Source: CAMDPA01 sp964574325 (GTDB lineage Bacteria > Pseudomonadota > Alphaproteobacteria > Rhizobiales > Hyphomicrobiaceae). Taken from it: 64,000 nucleotides of DNA. The notes beneath the pieces are model-generated. The model worked only from the letters and a program-made list of their open reading frames with translations, was not told the origin of the DNA and did not search any database. This document shows, in pieces, positions 1 through 7,619 of this stretch. Every line of letters begins with the position of its first letter. Position 1 is the first letter of the stretch. A program made the translations under genes and the position numbers. Location: contig CAZNMY010000001.1 of NCBI GenBank assembly GCA_964574325.1, positions 1 through 64,000 of the forward strand. The letters are read 5' to 3'.

Positions 1-2676
1 GAACATGTCCTGCTGCAACTCGGCGAGCCACTTGTTGGAGCGCGTCTCCTCGCCGCCGCCTTCGTATTCGACGAGACGGCCCGACGACAGGATGAGCGGG
101 AAGTCCTTCGCGATCCCCTTCTCGACGGCAGCCTTTTGAATGGAAGCGCCCTGGTTGGGGAGCCGGAAGTGTCGGAAGTCGGGACGCGTCGGATATTTGG
201 CGACGAGGTCGACGCGAGGCGAGTAGATCGGCTCGCGATGGGTCGGCACGGGGTCGGGCAGGTCCCAGGCGACGGCGCGGGCCTTGCCATTGCCGTAGGG
301 CGTGCAGCCGTGTGCGATGGCGACACGCTGGATGCCGCCGGACAGATCGATGGCCCAGGATACGGTGTCGGGGTTGGCGCCGCCGATCCGTGTGATGGTC
401 GCGAGTTCCTCGGGCCGCAGGTCCTTGTCCCAGCCGAGCTTCTTCAACACTGCCAATGTGAATTCCGGATAGCCGTCGGTCAGCTCGCTGTCCTTGGAGT
501 AAACGCCCTTGGCGAGCATGCTGGTGCGGATTTCCTTCTCGACCTCCTTGCCGTCCTCCATCACCTTGGTCTTGGTGACGCGTTCGAGGCCGAAGCGGGG
601 GCGGAAGGTGCCACCGCCATCCTTCACCGCCATCGTCGTGTTGTAGAGGATGGGCGAGCCGGGATGGCGCATTTCGGGCGTGCCCCAGCAGGGCCAGGGC
701 AGTCCGTAATGGTCGCCCGCGACTTCGGCAGGAGCGCCGGGAAGGGAACGAAGCGTCACGATGTCGAACTTGTCCTGGTTCGCCATGTGCGCCTTGAGGC
801 GCTCGGGAGACTGGCCGCAGTAGCCGGTGGACCAGCCGCCGCGGTTGATCTCGCGGAGGACGGACTCCGGTTCCGGCTCATCGCCGAACTTGCCCTTGAC
901 CATCTTGATGTTCTTGAACATCCGGTCGCCGAAGCCGAGCTTCTTGGCGAGTTCGTACATCACCCAATAGTCATTGGCGCTCTCGAAGATCGGCTCGACG
1001 ATCTTCTGGCCCCACTGAATCGAGCGGTTCGACGCGGTGCGCGAGCCGTCGCACTCGAGCTGGGTCGAGATCGGCAGCAGGTAGGTGTTGTCCTTGCGGT
1101 TACCGAGCGAGATGAAGTTGGTCGGATGCGGATCGGCGACGACGAGCAGGTCGAGGGCGGCGAGGCCTTTGACGAACTCGGGCATACGCGGAACGGTATT
1201 GCCGCCGTGACCGAACACGACAGCCGCCTTGACGTTGTCGCGCTGTGAGACCTGATCCTTCGGCAACGTGGCAGCGTCGAACCACCGGGTCGAGGGAATG
1301 CCCGGCATGTTGCGCATGTTGATGGTCGTATTGTTCGGACCGGGCAATTTGTCGAAGCGGCTGTCGAGCCACTCGTATTCGACTTCCCAGACGCGGCTCC
1401 AGTGCCGCCACGCGGGATCGGCGAGGCCATAGTAGAGCGGCAGCGTGCCGATATCGACGCCGAGATCCGTTGCGCCCTGCACGTTGCAGTGGCCGCGGAA
1501 GATGTTGGCGCCGGTGCCGGGGAAACCGACGTTGCCGGTCGCCAGGAGCAGGATGCACGAGGCGCGGACGTTGGCGGTGCCGACCGTGTGCTGGGTCTGG
1601 CCCATGCACCAGATCAGCGTCGCCGGCTTCTGCTTGGCGAACATTTCAGCGACGCGCTTCATCTGCTCGCCGGGAACGCCAGTGATGTCCTCGACCGTCT
1701 TCGGGTCGTATTTCTTCACCTCGGCGCGAATTTCATCCATGCCGTAGACGCGCTGATCGATGAACTGCTTGTCCTCCCAGCCGTTCTCGAAGATGTGCCA
1801 CAGCATGCCCCAGAGCACGGGAATGTCCGTGCCCGAGCGGATGCGCACGTATTCGGTCGCGTGGGCGGCCGTGCGGGTCATGCGGGGATCGATGACGATG
1901 AGGTTGGCACGATTCACTTCCTTGCCGGACAGCACGTGCTGCAACGAAACGGGATGTGCCTCGGCCGGGTTGCCGCCCATGATGATGGCGGTCTTGGCGT
2001 TGCGGATGTCGTTGTAGGAGTTGGTCTGCGCGCCGTAGCCCCAGGTATTCGCGACGCCCGCGACCGTCGTCGAGTGGCAGATTCGTGCCTGATGGTCGAC
2101 GGAATTGGTGCCCCAGAATGCCGCGAACTTGCGGAACAGATAAGCGCCTTCATTCGAAAACTTGGCGGAGCCGAGCAACCAGACGGAGTCCGGCCCGCTC
2201 TTCTGGCGGATCGCCGTCATTTTCTGGGCAACTTCGGTGAGTGCGACTTCCCACGTGATCTTCTTCCATTGCCCGCCTTCGAGCTTCATGGGGTATTTCA
2301 GGCGGCGGTCGCCGTGGACGATCTCGCGGATCGCGGCGCCCTTCGCGCAATGCGTGCCGCGGTTGATCGGCGATTCCCAGGCGGGCTCCTGGCCGACCCA
2401 GACGCCGTCCTGCACTTCGGCAATGACGGTGCAGCCGACGGAGCAGTGGGTGCAGATGTTCTTCTTGCGCTCGATCTTGACGCCGGGCTTCACGGGCCCC
2501 GCTTCGGCTTTGCGGACGCCGGTTACGCCGAGCGATCCGACGGCCGCGATGCCGCCGGCCGCGAGACCGGAACGAGCGAGGAAGGATCGCCGGTCGAGCT
2601 TTTGCGCGCCGGTGTCGACGAGTGCGGTCCTCAAAGAGGACGCGCGGGCAGTGAATTCCTTGCGCCGGATGAGCAC
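1..2676 (-). CDS. fdhA: Formate dehydrogenase major (molybdopterin) subunit, C-terminus cut by window edge
   Basis: This is the catalytic subunit of a periplasm-facing formate dehydrogenase, oxidising formate at a Mo/W-bis-MGD centre. The frame is open from GTG at 2676 to base 1, so 892 codons are present and the C-terminus lies outside. AAGGAGG at 2684-2690, 7 nt upstream, supports the GTG start. The N-terminus has a twin-arginine signal (DRRSFLA), then a 4Fe-4S motif ICTHCSVGCTV. The metal-ligand position reads RICHSTTVAG, with TGC near base 2080, so this is a cysteine enzyme and not a selenocysteine FdnG/FdoG. Further FDH landmarks are MGGNPAEAHP and GNVGFPGTGANIFRGHCNVQGA. The gene lies 27 nt behind the small Tat-target gene. 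The Fe-S beta and cytochrome gamma subunits would be expected to the left of the window, which is inference. Confidence 0.95.
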   Translation of the reverse strand, partial: MLIRRKEFTARASSLRTALVDTGAQKLDRRSFLARSGLAAGGIAAVGSLGVTGVRKAEAGPVKPGVKIERKKNICTHCSVGCTVIAEVQDGVWVGQEPAWESPINRGTHCAKGAAIREIVHGDRRLKYPMKLEGGQWKKITWEVALTEVAQKMTAIRQKSGPDSVWLLGSAKFSNEGAYLFRKFAAFWGTNSVDHQARICHSTTVAGVANTWGYGAQTNSYNDIRNAKTAIIMGGNPAEAHPVSLQHVLSGKEVNRANLIVIDPRMTRTAAHATEYVRIRSGTDIPVLWGMLWHIFENGWEDKQFIDQRVYGMDEIRAEVKKYDPKTVEDITGVPGEQMKRVAEMFAKQKPATLIWCMGQTQHTVGTANVRASCILLLATGNVGFPGTGANIFRGHCNVQGATDLGVDIGTLPLYYGLADPAWRHWSRVWEVEYEWLDSRFDKLPGPNNTTINMRNMPGIPSTRWFDAATLPKDQVSQRDNVKAAVVFGHGGNTVPRMPEFVKGLAALDLLVVADPHPTNFISLGNRKDNTYLLPISTQLECDGSRTASNRSIQWGQKIVEPIFESANDYWVMYELAKKLGFGDRMFKNIKMVKGKFGDEPEPESVLREINRGGWSTGYCGQSPERLKAHMANQDKFDIVTLRSLPGAPAEVAGDHYGLPWPCWGTPEMRHPGSPILYNTTMAVKDGGGTFRPRFGLERVTKTKVMEDGKEVEKEIRTSMLAKGVYSKDSELTDGYPEFTLAVLKKLGWDKDLRPEELATITRIGGANPDTVSWAIDLSGGIQRVAIAHGCTPYGNGKARAVAWDLPDPVPTHREPIYSPRVDLVAKYPTRPDFRHFRLPNQGASIQKAAVEKGIAKDFPLILSSGRLVEYEGGGEETRSNKWLAELQQDMF

Positions 2677-2703
2677 GGTGATGCCTCCTTGCCAGCTATG
2701 AGA

Positions 2704-2907
2704 TCAATAACGGTTGGTGCGGTAGTAGGCCTTGACGTGATCCGTTTCACGGTAGCGGGCCTTCTTCTTGTCGGCGTCGTTCTCTGCGGCAGCAGCGGGC
2801 GCAGGCGCGCCCACGGCGACGGCCGCGCTCGCCACGCTGGCGCCGCCGATCGATTTCAGGAAGCCACGGCGATCGACCGATTTTCCGTCATCGTTCCGAG
2901 ATTTCAT
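2704..2907 (-). CDS. Formate dehydrogenase region Tat-target small protein
   Basis: A 67-residue protein starting at ATG 2907, with GGAGG just upstream. It has a twin-arginine export signal (DRRGFLKSIGG), an Ala/Val-rich hydrophobic stretch, and a conserved tail ending YRETDHVKAYYRTNRY. This arrangement matches the small family found next to formate dehydrogenase genes (formate dehydrogenase region TAT target). It has no cofactor motif. Its role is unknown; helping export or membrane docking of the catalytic subunit is a guess. A longer reading frame starting near 3156 overlaps the TorD gene out of frame and is not used. Confidence 0.85.
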   Translation of the reverse strand: MKSRNDDGKSVDRRGFLKSIGGASVASAAVAVGAPAPAAAAENDADKKKARYRETDHVKAYYRTNRY

Positions 2908-2971
2908 TTCTGCCTCCAGTTGACCTGAGAGCTGCGCAAAGCAGCGATTGGCTGGTCGCGTTGGTGTTCCG

Positions 2972-3841
2972 TCAGTCGTCGATCTGGAAAGCTTCACGCT
3001 CCAGCTCGATGAAGCAGTTGCCGAGCGCGGCGACGGCCTTGTAGAAGTTGGCGGATGGAGAGACGCCGATATCGGCGAAGCAGCGTTCCGCCCAGGGGGC
3101 GAGGTGGCGGTCGAAGAATGCCTTCTGCCTGACGATGTCGGCGTCGAAGGTGCCATCGGCGAAGCCGCCCATGACTTCGAGAAGCAACCCCAGATGATCT
3201 TCGGGATCGAAGTTGCCGTCGGCGCGCTCGATGCCGAGAATGCGCAAGTCCTCGCGAAGATTCGCGAGAGGCTTCTCGTGCAGGAAGCCCGTCAGATAGA
3301 ACGAAGCGTAGGGCAGCAATTCGCCGCGGCCGATGCCGATGAACAGGGCGAAATACTCGTTGGCGACGTCGGCCTCGCTGTAGCGGGCGGCGGCTTGCGC
3401 CAATTGCATCCGGGCCATGCCGATCGGAGATACGTCGCCGCGCAACCTGGATAGCTCGGAGAGCAGCGCGGCGTCGGGGGCGCGGCGCAGCAGCCGGGCG
3501 AGCAGGAGATACTCACGGGCGCGGGCGAGTTCGATATCGTCGATGGGGGACGGGGCCGGTTGGCTTTCACCTTCCCCGCGATAGAGGTCGGGCCTCAAGG
3601 TCGTGCGCGTCACGCCCGTCAGTGCTTCGACGGCGAGCACACGGTCGGCCGGAACCTTCGTCCAGGTGGACACGGAGGGTTGGCGAATGCCGAGGCCACG
3701 GGCGAGAGCACCCACTCCTCCCACGGCTTCAATCGCGCGCTGTAGCCCGTCTTCTCGCATTGCAACCGGCGTCCGGTTCGGCCCGTCCAACGGCATAGGT
3801 CCGTCTTGAAAGGCCAGTCTCCCAAAGGCTGTTGTCGACAT
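2972..3841 (-). CDS. YdaS-like HTH fused to TorD/DmsD-family chaperone
   Basis: Up to 289 residues. Residues about 28-88 look like a YdaS/Cro-type helix-turn-helix (GALARGLGIRQPSVSTWTKV, then VPADRVLAVEALTGV and RPDLY). Residues about 95-285 resemble the all-helical TorD/DmsD chaperones that bind Tat signal peptides of molybdoenzymes (GELLPYASFYLTGFLHEKPL, DPEDHLGLLLEVMGGFADG, RCFADIG). TorD proteins are about 200 residues, so the N-terminal DNA-binding part is an addition. Start choice is open: ATG 3841, ATG 3796, or ATG 3760, which begins exactly where YdaS domains usually begin; none has a strong ribosome site. The gene sits between the accessory genes and the Tat-target/fdhA pair. It probably matures FdhA, and the fusion suggests it may also sense FdhA status and act as a regulator (inference). 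Confidence 0.85.
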   Translation of the reverse strand: MSTTAFGRLAFQDGPMPLDGPNRTPVAMREDGLQRAIEAVGGVGALARGLGIRQPSVSTWTKVPADRVLAVEALTGVTRTTLRPDLYRGEGESQPAPSPIDDIELARAREYLLLARLLRRAPDAALLSELSRLRGDVSPIGMARMQLAQAAARYSEADVANEYFALFIGIGRGELLPYASFYLTGFLHEKPLANLREDLRILGIERADGNFDPEDHLGLLLEVMGGFADGTFDADIVRQKAFFDRHLAPWAERCFADIGVSPSANFYKAVAALGNCFIELEREAFQIDD

Positions 3842-3869
3842 AGGGCAAACCTATGGCAACTGTCTATGG
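3794..3869. promoter_or_regulatory. Cluster of CATAGG/CCTATG half-sites at the HTH-TorD start
   Basis: A 17-bp dyad, CATAGG-5 nt-CCTATG, occupies 3839-3855 and overlaps the upstream start codon. Further copies are CTATGG at 3864-3869 and CATAGG at 3794-3799. The spacing suggests a repressor operator, plausibly for the encoded YdaS-like domain itself. No clear -35/-10 pair was identified here. Confidence 0.4.
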
Positions 3870-3900
3870 AGGGGGCTTACGTATTTGTTGCTACTTTCGA

Positions 3901-4641
3901 TCAACCCGGCAGCGCCCCGCCGTGACGGCGTCGCAGTGGTGCAGGATTTTGTTGCGCTGCAGCCATTCGAGGCGCTGGGGGTTCAACTGCCTGTAAGGGA
4001 AGGCTCGAAATGTCCGATCGGCTGACGCTGGCGAGGTGTGGCGGGGCCGGTTCCTCTTGCGCTGCAACAGGAGGTGCGTCGGTCGGATCAATTTTCCGTT
4101 GATCGGATATCTCGATGAGATTTTCGGTTGCAGGACCGGTTTCGTCCGGCGGCGCGTCGGTGGATGTCAGTGTCCGCGAGATCGCGCTGGTCGCATCGGC
4201 GAACGAAAGACCGGCGGTCGAGCCTTCTTCGATCAGCTCATAGAAGGGGGCGCCGCCGGGAATGTTCCAGTTCCATTGGTTCTCGGCGACCTCGATGAAG
4301 TCGCGGATGTTGGGGTCGAGCGTCCATATACGCGCGAGCGCGGCGTTGCGCAGTGCGGCGGGCACGCGGAGATCGAGGAAGGCTGCGATATCGCTTTCAG
4401 CCGTCAATTCTTCGATGCGCGGCAGTTTTTCGAGATCGAGCGGGGCTTCGCTCTCCACCGCATCCGGCTGCGAGGCATCTGCCCCGGCAGGTTCCGGGGC
4501 TCGGAGCGCATCGGGCTGCGTTGCGGCATCCGCGGGCGGGGTCGGTACGGGCTGCTCGGTGGGCGCATCGGTGCGAGCAGCGCGCTGCTTCATGCGCGAC
4601 CAGCGGGAGAGGAAGGGTTCGTCGTCGTCGGGTTTGTTCAT
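3901..4641 (-). CDS. DUF3306 protein of the formate dehydrogenase cluster
   Basis: 246 residues. It starts FLSRWSRMKQ and has a Pro/Ala/Glu-rich spacer, then a conserved core (DLRVPAALRNAALARIWTLDP, then IRDFIEVAENQWNWNIPGG) typical of DUF3306 proteins that accompany DUF3305 and formate dehydrogenase genes. After the core comes a low-complexity tail ending in an Arg-rich segment. No catalytic motif or membrane segment is visible, so it is probably a cytoplasmic assembly factor. It is 10 nt downstream of the DUF3305 gene, so they are likely co-transcribed. Molecular function is unknown. Confidence 0.8.
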   Translation of the reverse strand: MNKPDDDEPFLSRWSRMKQRAARTDAPTEQPVPTPPADAATQPDALRAPEPAGADASQPDAVESEAPLDLEKLPRIEELTAESDIAAFLDLRVPAALRNAALARIWTLDPNIRDFIEVAENQWNWNIPGGAPFYELIEEGSTAGLSFADATSAISRTLTSTDAPPDETGPATENLIEISDQRKIDPTDAPPVAAQEEPAPPHLASVSRSDISSLPLQAVEPPAPRMAAAQQNPAPLRRRHGGALPG

Positions 4642-4651
4642 GGCGCTATGC

Positions 4652-5155
4652 TCAAGACCTGTCGTCGTCGATAGGGCGGCGGCGCCCGGCGATTTGGGGC
4701 GGTCGCTTGTCGCGTTTGCGCTTTTCGAACACGCGTTCGACGTGGTGCTCGTCGATGAATGCGGCGATCGCGGAGGCGAGGCCAGGGGGAATGTCGATCA
4801 CCTCGACGACGTTCGTGCCGGTTTCGGTGTAGCCTTCGCCTTCGGTCGGATCGGCGGTCACGGCCACGATGTCGACGGGCGGTTCTGGACCGTCGGGCCG
4901 CATGACGACCCACAGGCGCGGGTGCTCTGCCAGGAGATTGCTGCGGTAATAGGTGGTTTCCGTCGAATAGAGACGGACCGGGAAAGAGCCGGCGAAGTAG
5001 CTCACGCGATCGTCACTCTTGGAAAGGACGGTCCATGGGGGAGCCTCGGGAATGCCGTCCAGGGCCTGTCTCGGCAGCCAGATCGGCTCGCCCCAGACGC
5101 TCGACGGCTCGAGCCGCTCGATGACGAGGCCGACGATGATCTCACGCTCGACCAT
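4652..5155 (-). CDS. DUF3305 protein of the formate dehydrogenase cluster
   Basis: 167 residues with a DUF3305 pattern: N-terminal IIVGLVIERLEPSSVWGEPIW, a middle YFAGSFPVRLYSTETTYYRSN, and PRLWVVMRP followed by VTADPTEGEGYTETG. It ends in a basic tail. The start overlaps the end of the upstream gene by 14 nt, indicating translational coupling. DUF3305 and DUF3306 occur as a pair beside formate dehydrogenase operons. The biochemical role is unknown; no cofactor-binding residues stand out. Confidence 0.8.
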   Translation of the reverse strand: MVEREIIVGLVIERLEPSSVWGEPIWLPRQALDGIPEAPPWTVLSKSDDRVSYFAGSFPVRLYSTETTYYRSNLLAEHPRLWVVMRPDGPEPPVDIVAVTADPTEGEGYTETGTNVVEVIDIPPGLASAIAAFIDEHHVERVFEKRKRDKRPPQIAGRRRPIDDDRS

Positions 5156-6158
5156 GGTGTCCTCCCGACGTGTTCACGACGGCGTCCGGGAGACCGACGA
5201 GAAGATTCTGCGGCTTCAGGGCGACGATGCGGGCGGGCGTCATCGACAAAATGAGATAGATGGTTTTTCCGGCGGATTCCGCAACCTGGGGCAACTCCAG
5301 GGCGTAGAGCGCGACGATGCGGTCCAAGGTGTCGCTGGGCACCTTTTCTCCGCGCCACAGGCGGTTGCCGATGCGTGTCGATTCCGCGTCGAGGCCGACG
5401 AACCAGTGCCAGGCTTCGTCGTCGATGCGATCGAGCGGCGTGATGCGCGCCTGAATGCCGAGCATGTGGGCGAGCCAGCGCTGCAATACCGAAGCCAATG
5501 CCGAGCGTCCCGATCCGTTCGGTGAGAAGTCGAGCACCATGTCGAATTGCTCCGAACGCTTCCAATAGAGTTCGGCATTGGCCGGCGTGACGATGTCGAG
5601 CTGGCGGGCTTTGTGCTCGCCGAGCATCGCGGTCAGTGGTGAGGCGTGAAGCGATTTTTCCTCGCCGTCGACGACTTCCTCGTCGGCGAGCAGGATGCCG
5701 CCCTGCTCGCGCGTGAGCCGTTGCGGGCGGAACATCAACTCGCCTGCGCGCAGCGTGAGGGGGTCTGTTTCGCCATCCAGCACATTGCGCATGATGACGT
5801 GGAGGAGCTGGGTGACGAACAGTGGCGGCGTGTTGCCCACGCCCTTGCGCATCAGTTCGAGATAGGCGCTCTCCAGCGTGGGATGGCGCAGCAGGAGATC
5901 GCGGAAGGAGAGGAGCGTACGCCAGTTCTCACGGGCGTCGCCGTCGGCCATGGCGTCGATGTCGGCGGCGGACACTGCGGCGCCGGGAGAGGTCATGAGC
6001 CGCGCATGCAACGCGCGCTCCGCGTCGCAGGCTTCTTCCGGCGGAACGAGCTCCGGGCGGGCGAGATACAACTTGAGGAAATCGTCAGTGAGAACGAGGA
6101 ACCCGTCCTCGTTCCTGTCCAACAGCAGATGGCCGGACGAGACCCAGAAATCGATCAT
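5142..6158 (-). CDS. DUF6352-like formate dehydrogenase accessory protein
   Basis: 338 residues, soluble, opening MIDFWVSSGHLLLDRNEDG, a signature I associate with DUF6352 proteins in alphaproteobacterial formate dehydrogenase loci. The middle (RMTSPGAAVSAADIDAMAD-like region and LLRHPTLESAYLELMRKG) is helical. The C-terminal half (FDMVLDFSPNGSGRSALASV to VGLDAESTRIGNRLWRG) reads like a mixed alpha/beta domain. Its start overlaps the previous stop as ATGA (6155-6158), so it is translated with the upstream gene. Function is unknown. The family name is from memory. Confidence 0.75.
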   Translation of the reverse strand: MIDFWVSSGHLLLDRNEDGFLVLTDDFLKLYLARPELVPPEEACDAERALHARLMTSPGAAVSAADIDAMADGDARENWRTLLSFRDLLLRHPTLESAYLELMRKGVGNTPPLFVTQLLHVIMRNVLDGETDPLTLRAGELMFRPQRLTREQGGILLADEEVVDGEEKSLHASPLTAMLGEHKARQLDIVTPANAELYWKRSEQFDMVLDFSPNGSGRSALASVLQRWLAHMLGIQARITPLDRIDDEAWHWFVGLDAESTRIGNRLWRGEKVPSDTLDRIVALYALELPQVAESAGKTIYLILSMTPARIVALKPQNLLVGLPDAVVNTSGGHHGRA

Positions 6159-6715
6159 TTGCGTTGTTCCATGAGCCCGACGAAATCGACCTCCTCGATC
6201 CGGGGCTGATCCGGATCATCTTCGTGAGCGATGCCGATCGGTTGGACGCAGCCTTGCGCAAAGGTGTTCGCTCCGGGGGCCAGCGTCGTCCTGATCGTGC
6301 GAAAGCGCTCGCGAACGGAGCCGTCCGGCTCGATGGTGCGCTGCAATGCGATCACGGTGCCGAGCGGATGGCCGGCGAGAGACGCGGAGAAATCGATCTC
6401 TTCCCGCGCAGCGGCGCGGCCTGCCTCGATGTCGGGGGCGCCGTGCTCATCGACGAGGTGGCGTGCAAGCCGTTCCGTCAGGTCATCGACGTCGGCGGCG
6501 GTGGCTTCGGCGACCTCGACCAGCGTGGACCAGCCGAACGTGGCGAGGCCGAGGAAGCCGGATCGGAAGGCTGCGCGTACCTTGCCGTCGAGGGTCGCGG
6601 GATCCTGATCCCAGAACATGAATGCGCCGGGGCTCGCCCATTCGCCGGGCTCTGCCGCCTCGGCGAATACGAAGGTGTCGGAGCGGTCGAGCCGCACTGT
6701 GCGCAGCAGTTTCAT
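6155..6715 (-). CDS. DUF6505-like formate dehydrogenase accessory protein
   Basis: 186 residues from ATG 6715 (MKLLRTVRLDRSDTFVFAEA). The start was placed there because the longer frame to 6781 runs into the preceding gene, and 6715 leaves a 16-nt spacer. Conserved-looking stretches include FMFWDQDPATLDGKVRAAF, RSGFLGLATFGWSTLVEV and AGHPLGTVIALQRTIE. It contains no metal or nucleotide motif and no membrane segment. It is coupled to the downstream gene by a 4-nt overlap. Function is unknown; the operon context ties it to formate dehydrogenase biogenesis. Confidence 0.75.
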   Translation of the reverse strand: MKLLRTVRLDRSDTFVFAEAAEPGEWASPGAFMFWDQDPATLDGKVRAAFRSGFLGLATFGWSTLVEVAEATAADVDDLTERLARHLVDEHGAPDIEAGRAAAREEIDFSASLAGHPLGTVIALQRTIEPDGSVRERFRTIRTTLAPGANTFAQGCVQPIGIAHEDDPDQPRIEEVDFVGLMEQRK

Positions 6716-6731
6716 GGGCGATCGTGTTCCA

Positions 6732-7502
6732 TCAGATGAGGGGCTCCCCGGTCGCCGGATCGAGCCAGCCGCATGCGGCAAGTGCCGGCACGAGGGCCTG
6801 ACGTTCTGCCGGGCCCGATTTGCCGGAGCGATGGATGATTAGATCGCCGTTGGCGTCGATGCCGCGGCGGGCGCTGCGATCGGCGGCGAGGCGGGCCAGG
6901 TAGTCGGCGCCTATGGGCTTGAAGCCGTTCTCGCGCCAGGTATGGAAGTGCACCATGAGGTGGCGAGCGAAGCTGCCGATCAGCAGGCGGGGCTCGAGGA
7001 TGTCGAAGCCTTCCGCCTCGAGGCTGGTGTGATCGCGGCTGGCGGGGCCGGCATGCATCATGAGGCGCATCATCAGGCCGAGCACCAGCCATTGCGGCGG
7101 CTGATCCTCGGCAGCGCCCGTCGGCCAGGCGAGCCGCATGCCGCCGATCAGGCCGCCGTCGAACATGATGGTATCGGGCCAGGCGAAAGTGATCGGCTTT
7201 TCCGGGGGGCAATGGGCCGCCAGGGAATCCGCGGCTGCGTTCATGCCGGCGAAGATCGCCCGACGCGCCGTCGCCAGCGGCTCCTCGGGTTCCAGTACCA
7301 CCGCCACCTCCACGAGATCGAAGCGGCGGGTCCACACCAGGGTGCCCGCGCCTTCGCTTTCGGCGATTTCAATGGCCTTGGCGTAGGCGTCGCCAAGCTC
7401 GCGCAGGCCGATGGCGCGGTAGCCCGGCGGAAGATCGAGTGCGCTGTCTGGCGATGAAGCTCGCAAGGTTCGGCCTATGGTGCACGAGGCTGGAGACGTC
7501 AC
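6732..7502 (-). CDS. Biotin/lipoate A/B protein ligase-family protein (DUF4444-type C-terminus)
   Basis: 256 residues as written from GTG 7502. The N-terminus lacks a convincing ribosome site, and a start further in is possible. The body shows the ligase-family layout: GAGTLVWTRRFDLVEVAVVLEPEEPL, ITFAWPDTIMFDGGLIGGMRLAWP and a core strand VLGLMMRLMM. The end, RSARRGIDANGDLIIHRSGKS with GWLDPATGEPLI, fits the C-terminal domain seen in these homologues. The classic RRxSGGGxVxH lipoate-binding loop is absent, so true biotinyl or lipoyl transfer is doubtful. First gene of the minus-strand accessory operon. Confidence 0.75.
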   Translation of the reverse strand: MTSPASCTIGRTLRASSPDSALDLPPGYRAIGLRELGDAYAKAIEIAESEGAGTLVWTRRFDLVEVAVVLEPEEPLATARRAIFAGMNAAADSLAAHCPPEKPITFAWPDTIMFDGGLIGGMRLAWPTGAAEDQPPQWLVLGLMMRLMMHAGPASRDHTSLEAEGFDILEPRLLIGSFARHLMVHFHTWRENGFKPIGADYLARLAADRSARRGIDANGDLIIHRSGKSGPAERQALVPALAACGWLDPATGEPLI

Positions 7503-7619
7503 CCGTCGGCTACGTGGCCGGGCGGATCATGGACCGATTGTTATATGTGGTTTCGTGCCCTAGATGAACATCGCAACCGGGCGGAAGATCCCTGAATACA
7601 CGACGAAAGGCAAACGCCG

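Noticed and set aside
2060..2100. Selenocysteine codon and SECIS element in fdhA
   Set aside because: The ligand codon is TGC and no in-frame TGA exists in the visible part.
136..2928. Two long plus-strand reading frames (370 and 508 codons) opposite fdhA
   Set aside because: They mirror a gene with clear formate dehydrogenase motifs on the minus strand; their protein sequence is Ala/Gly/Arg/Val-rich without any family pattern.
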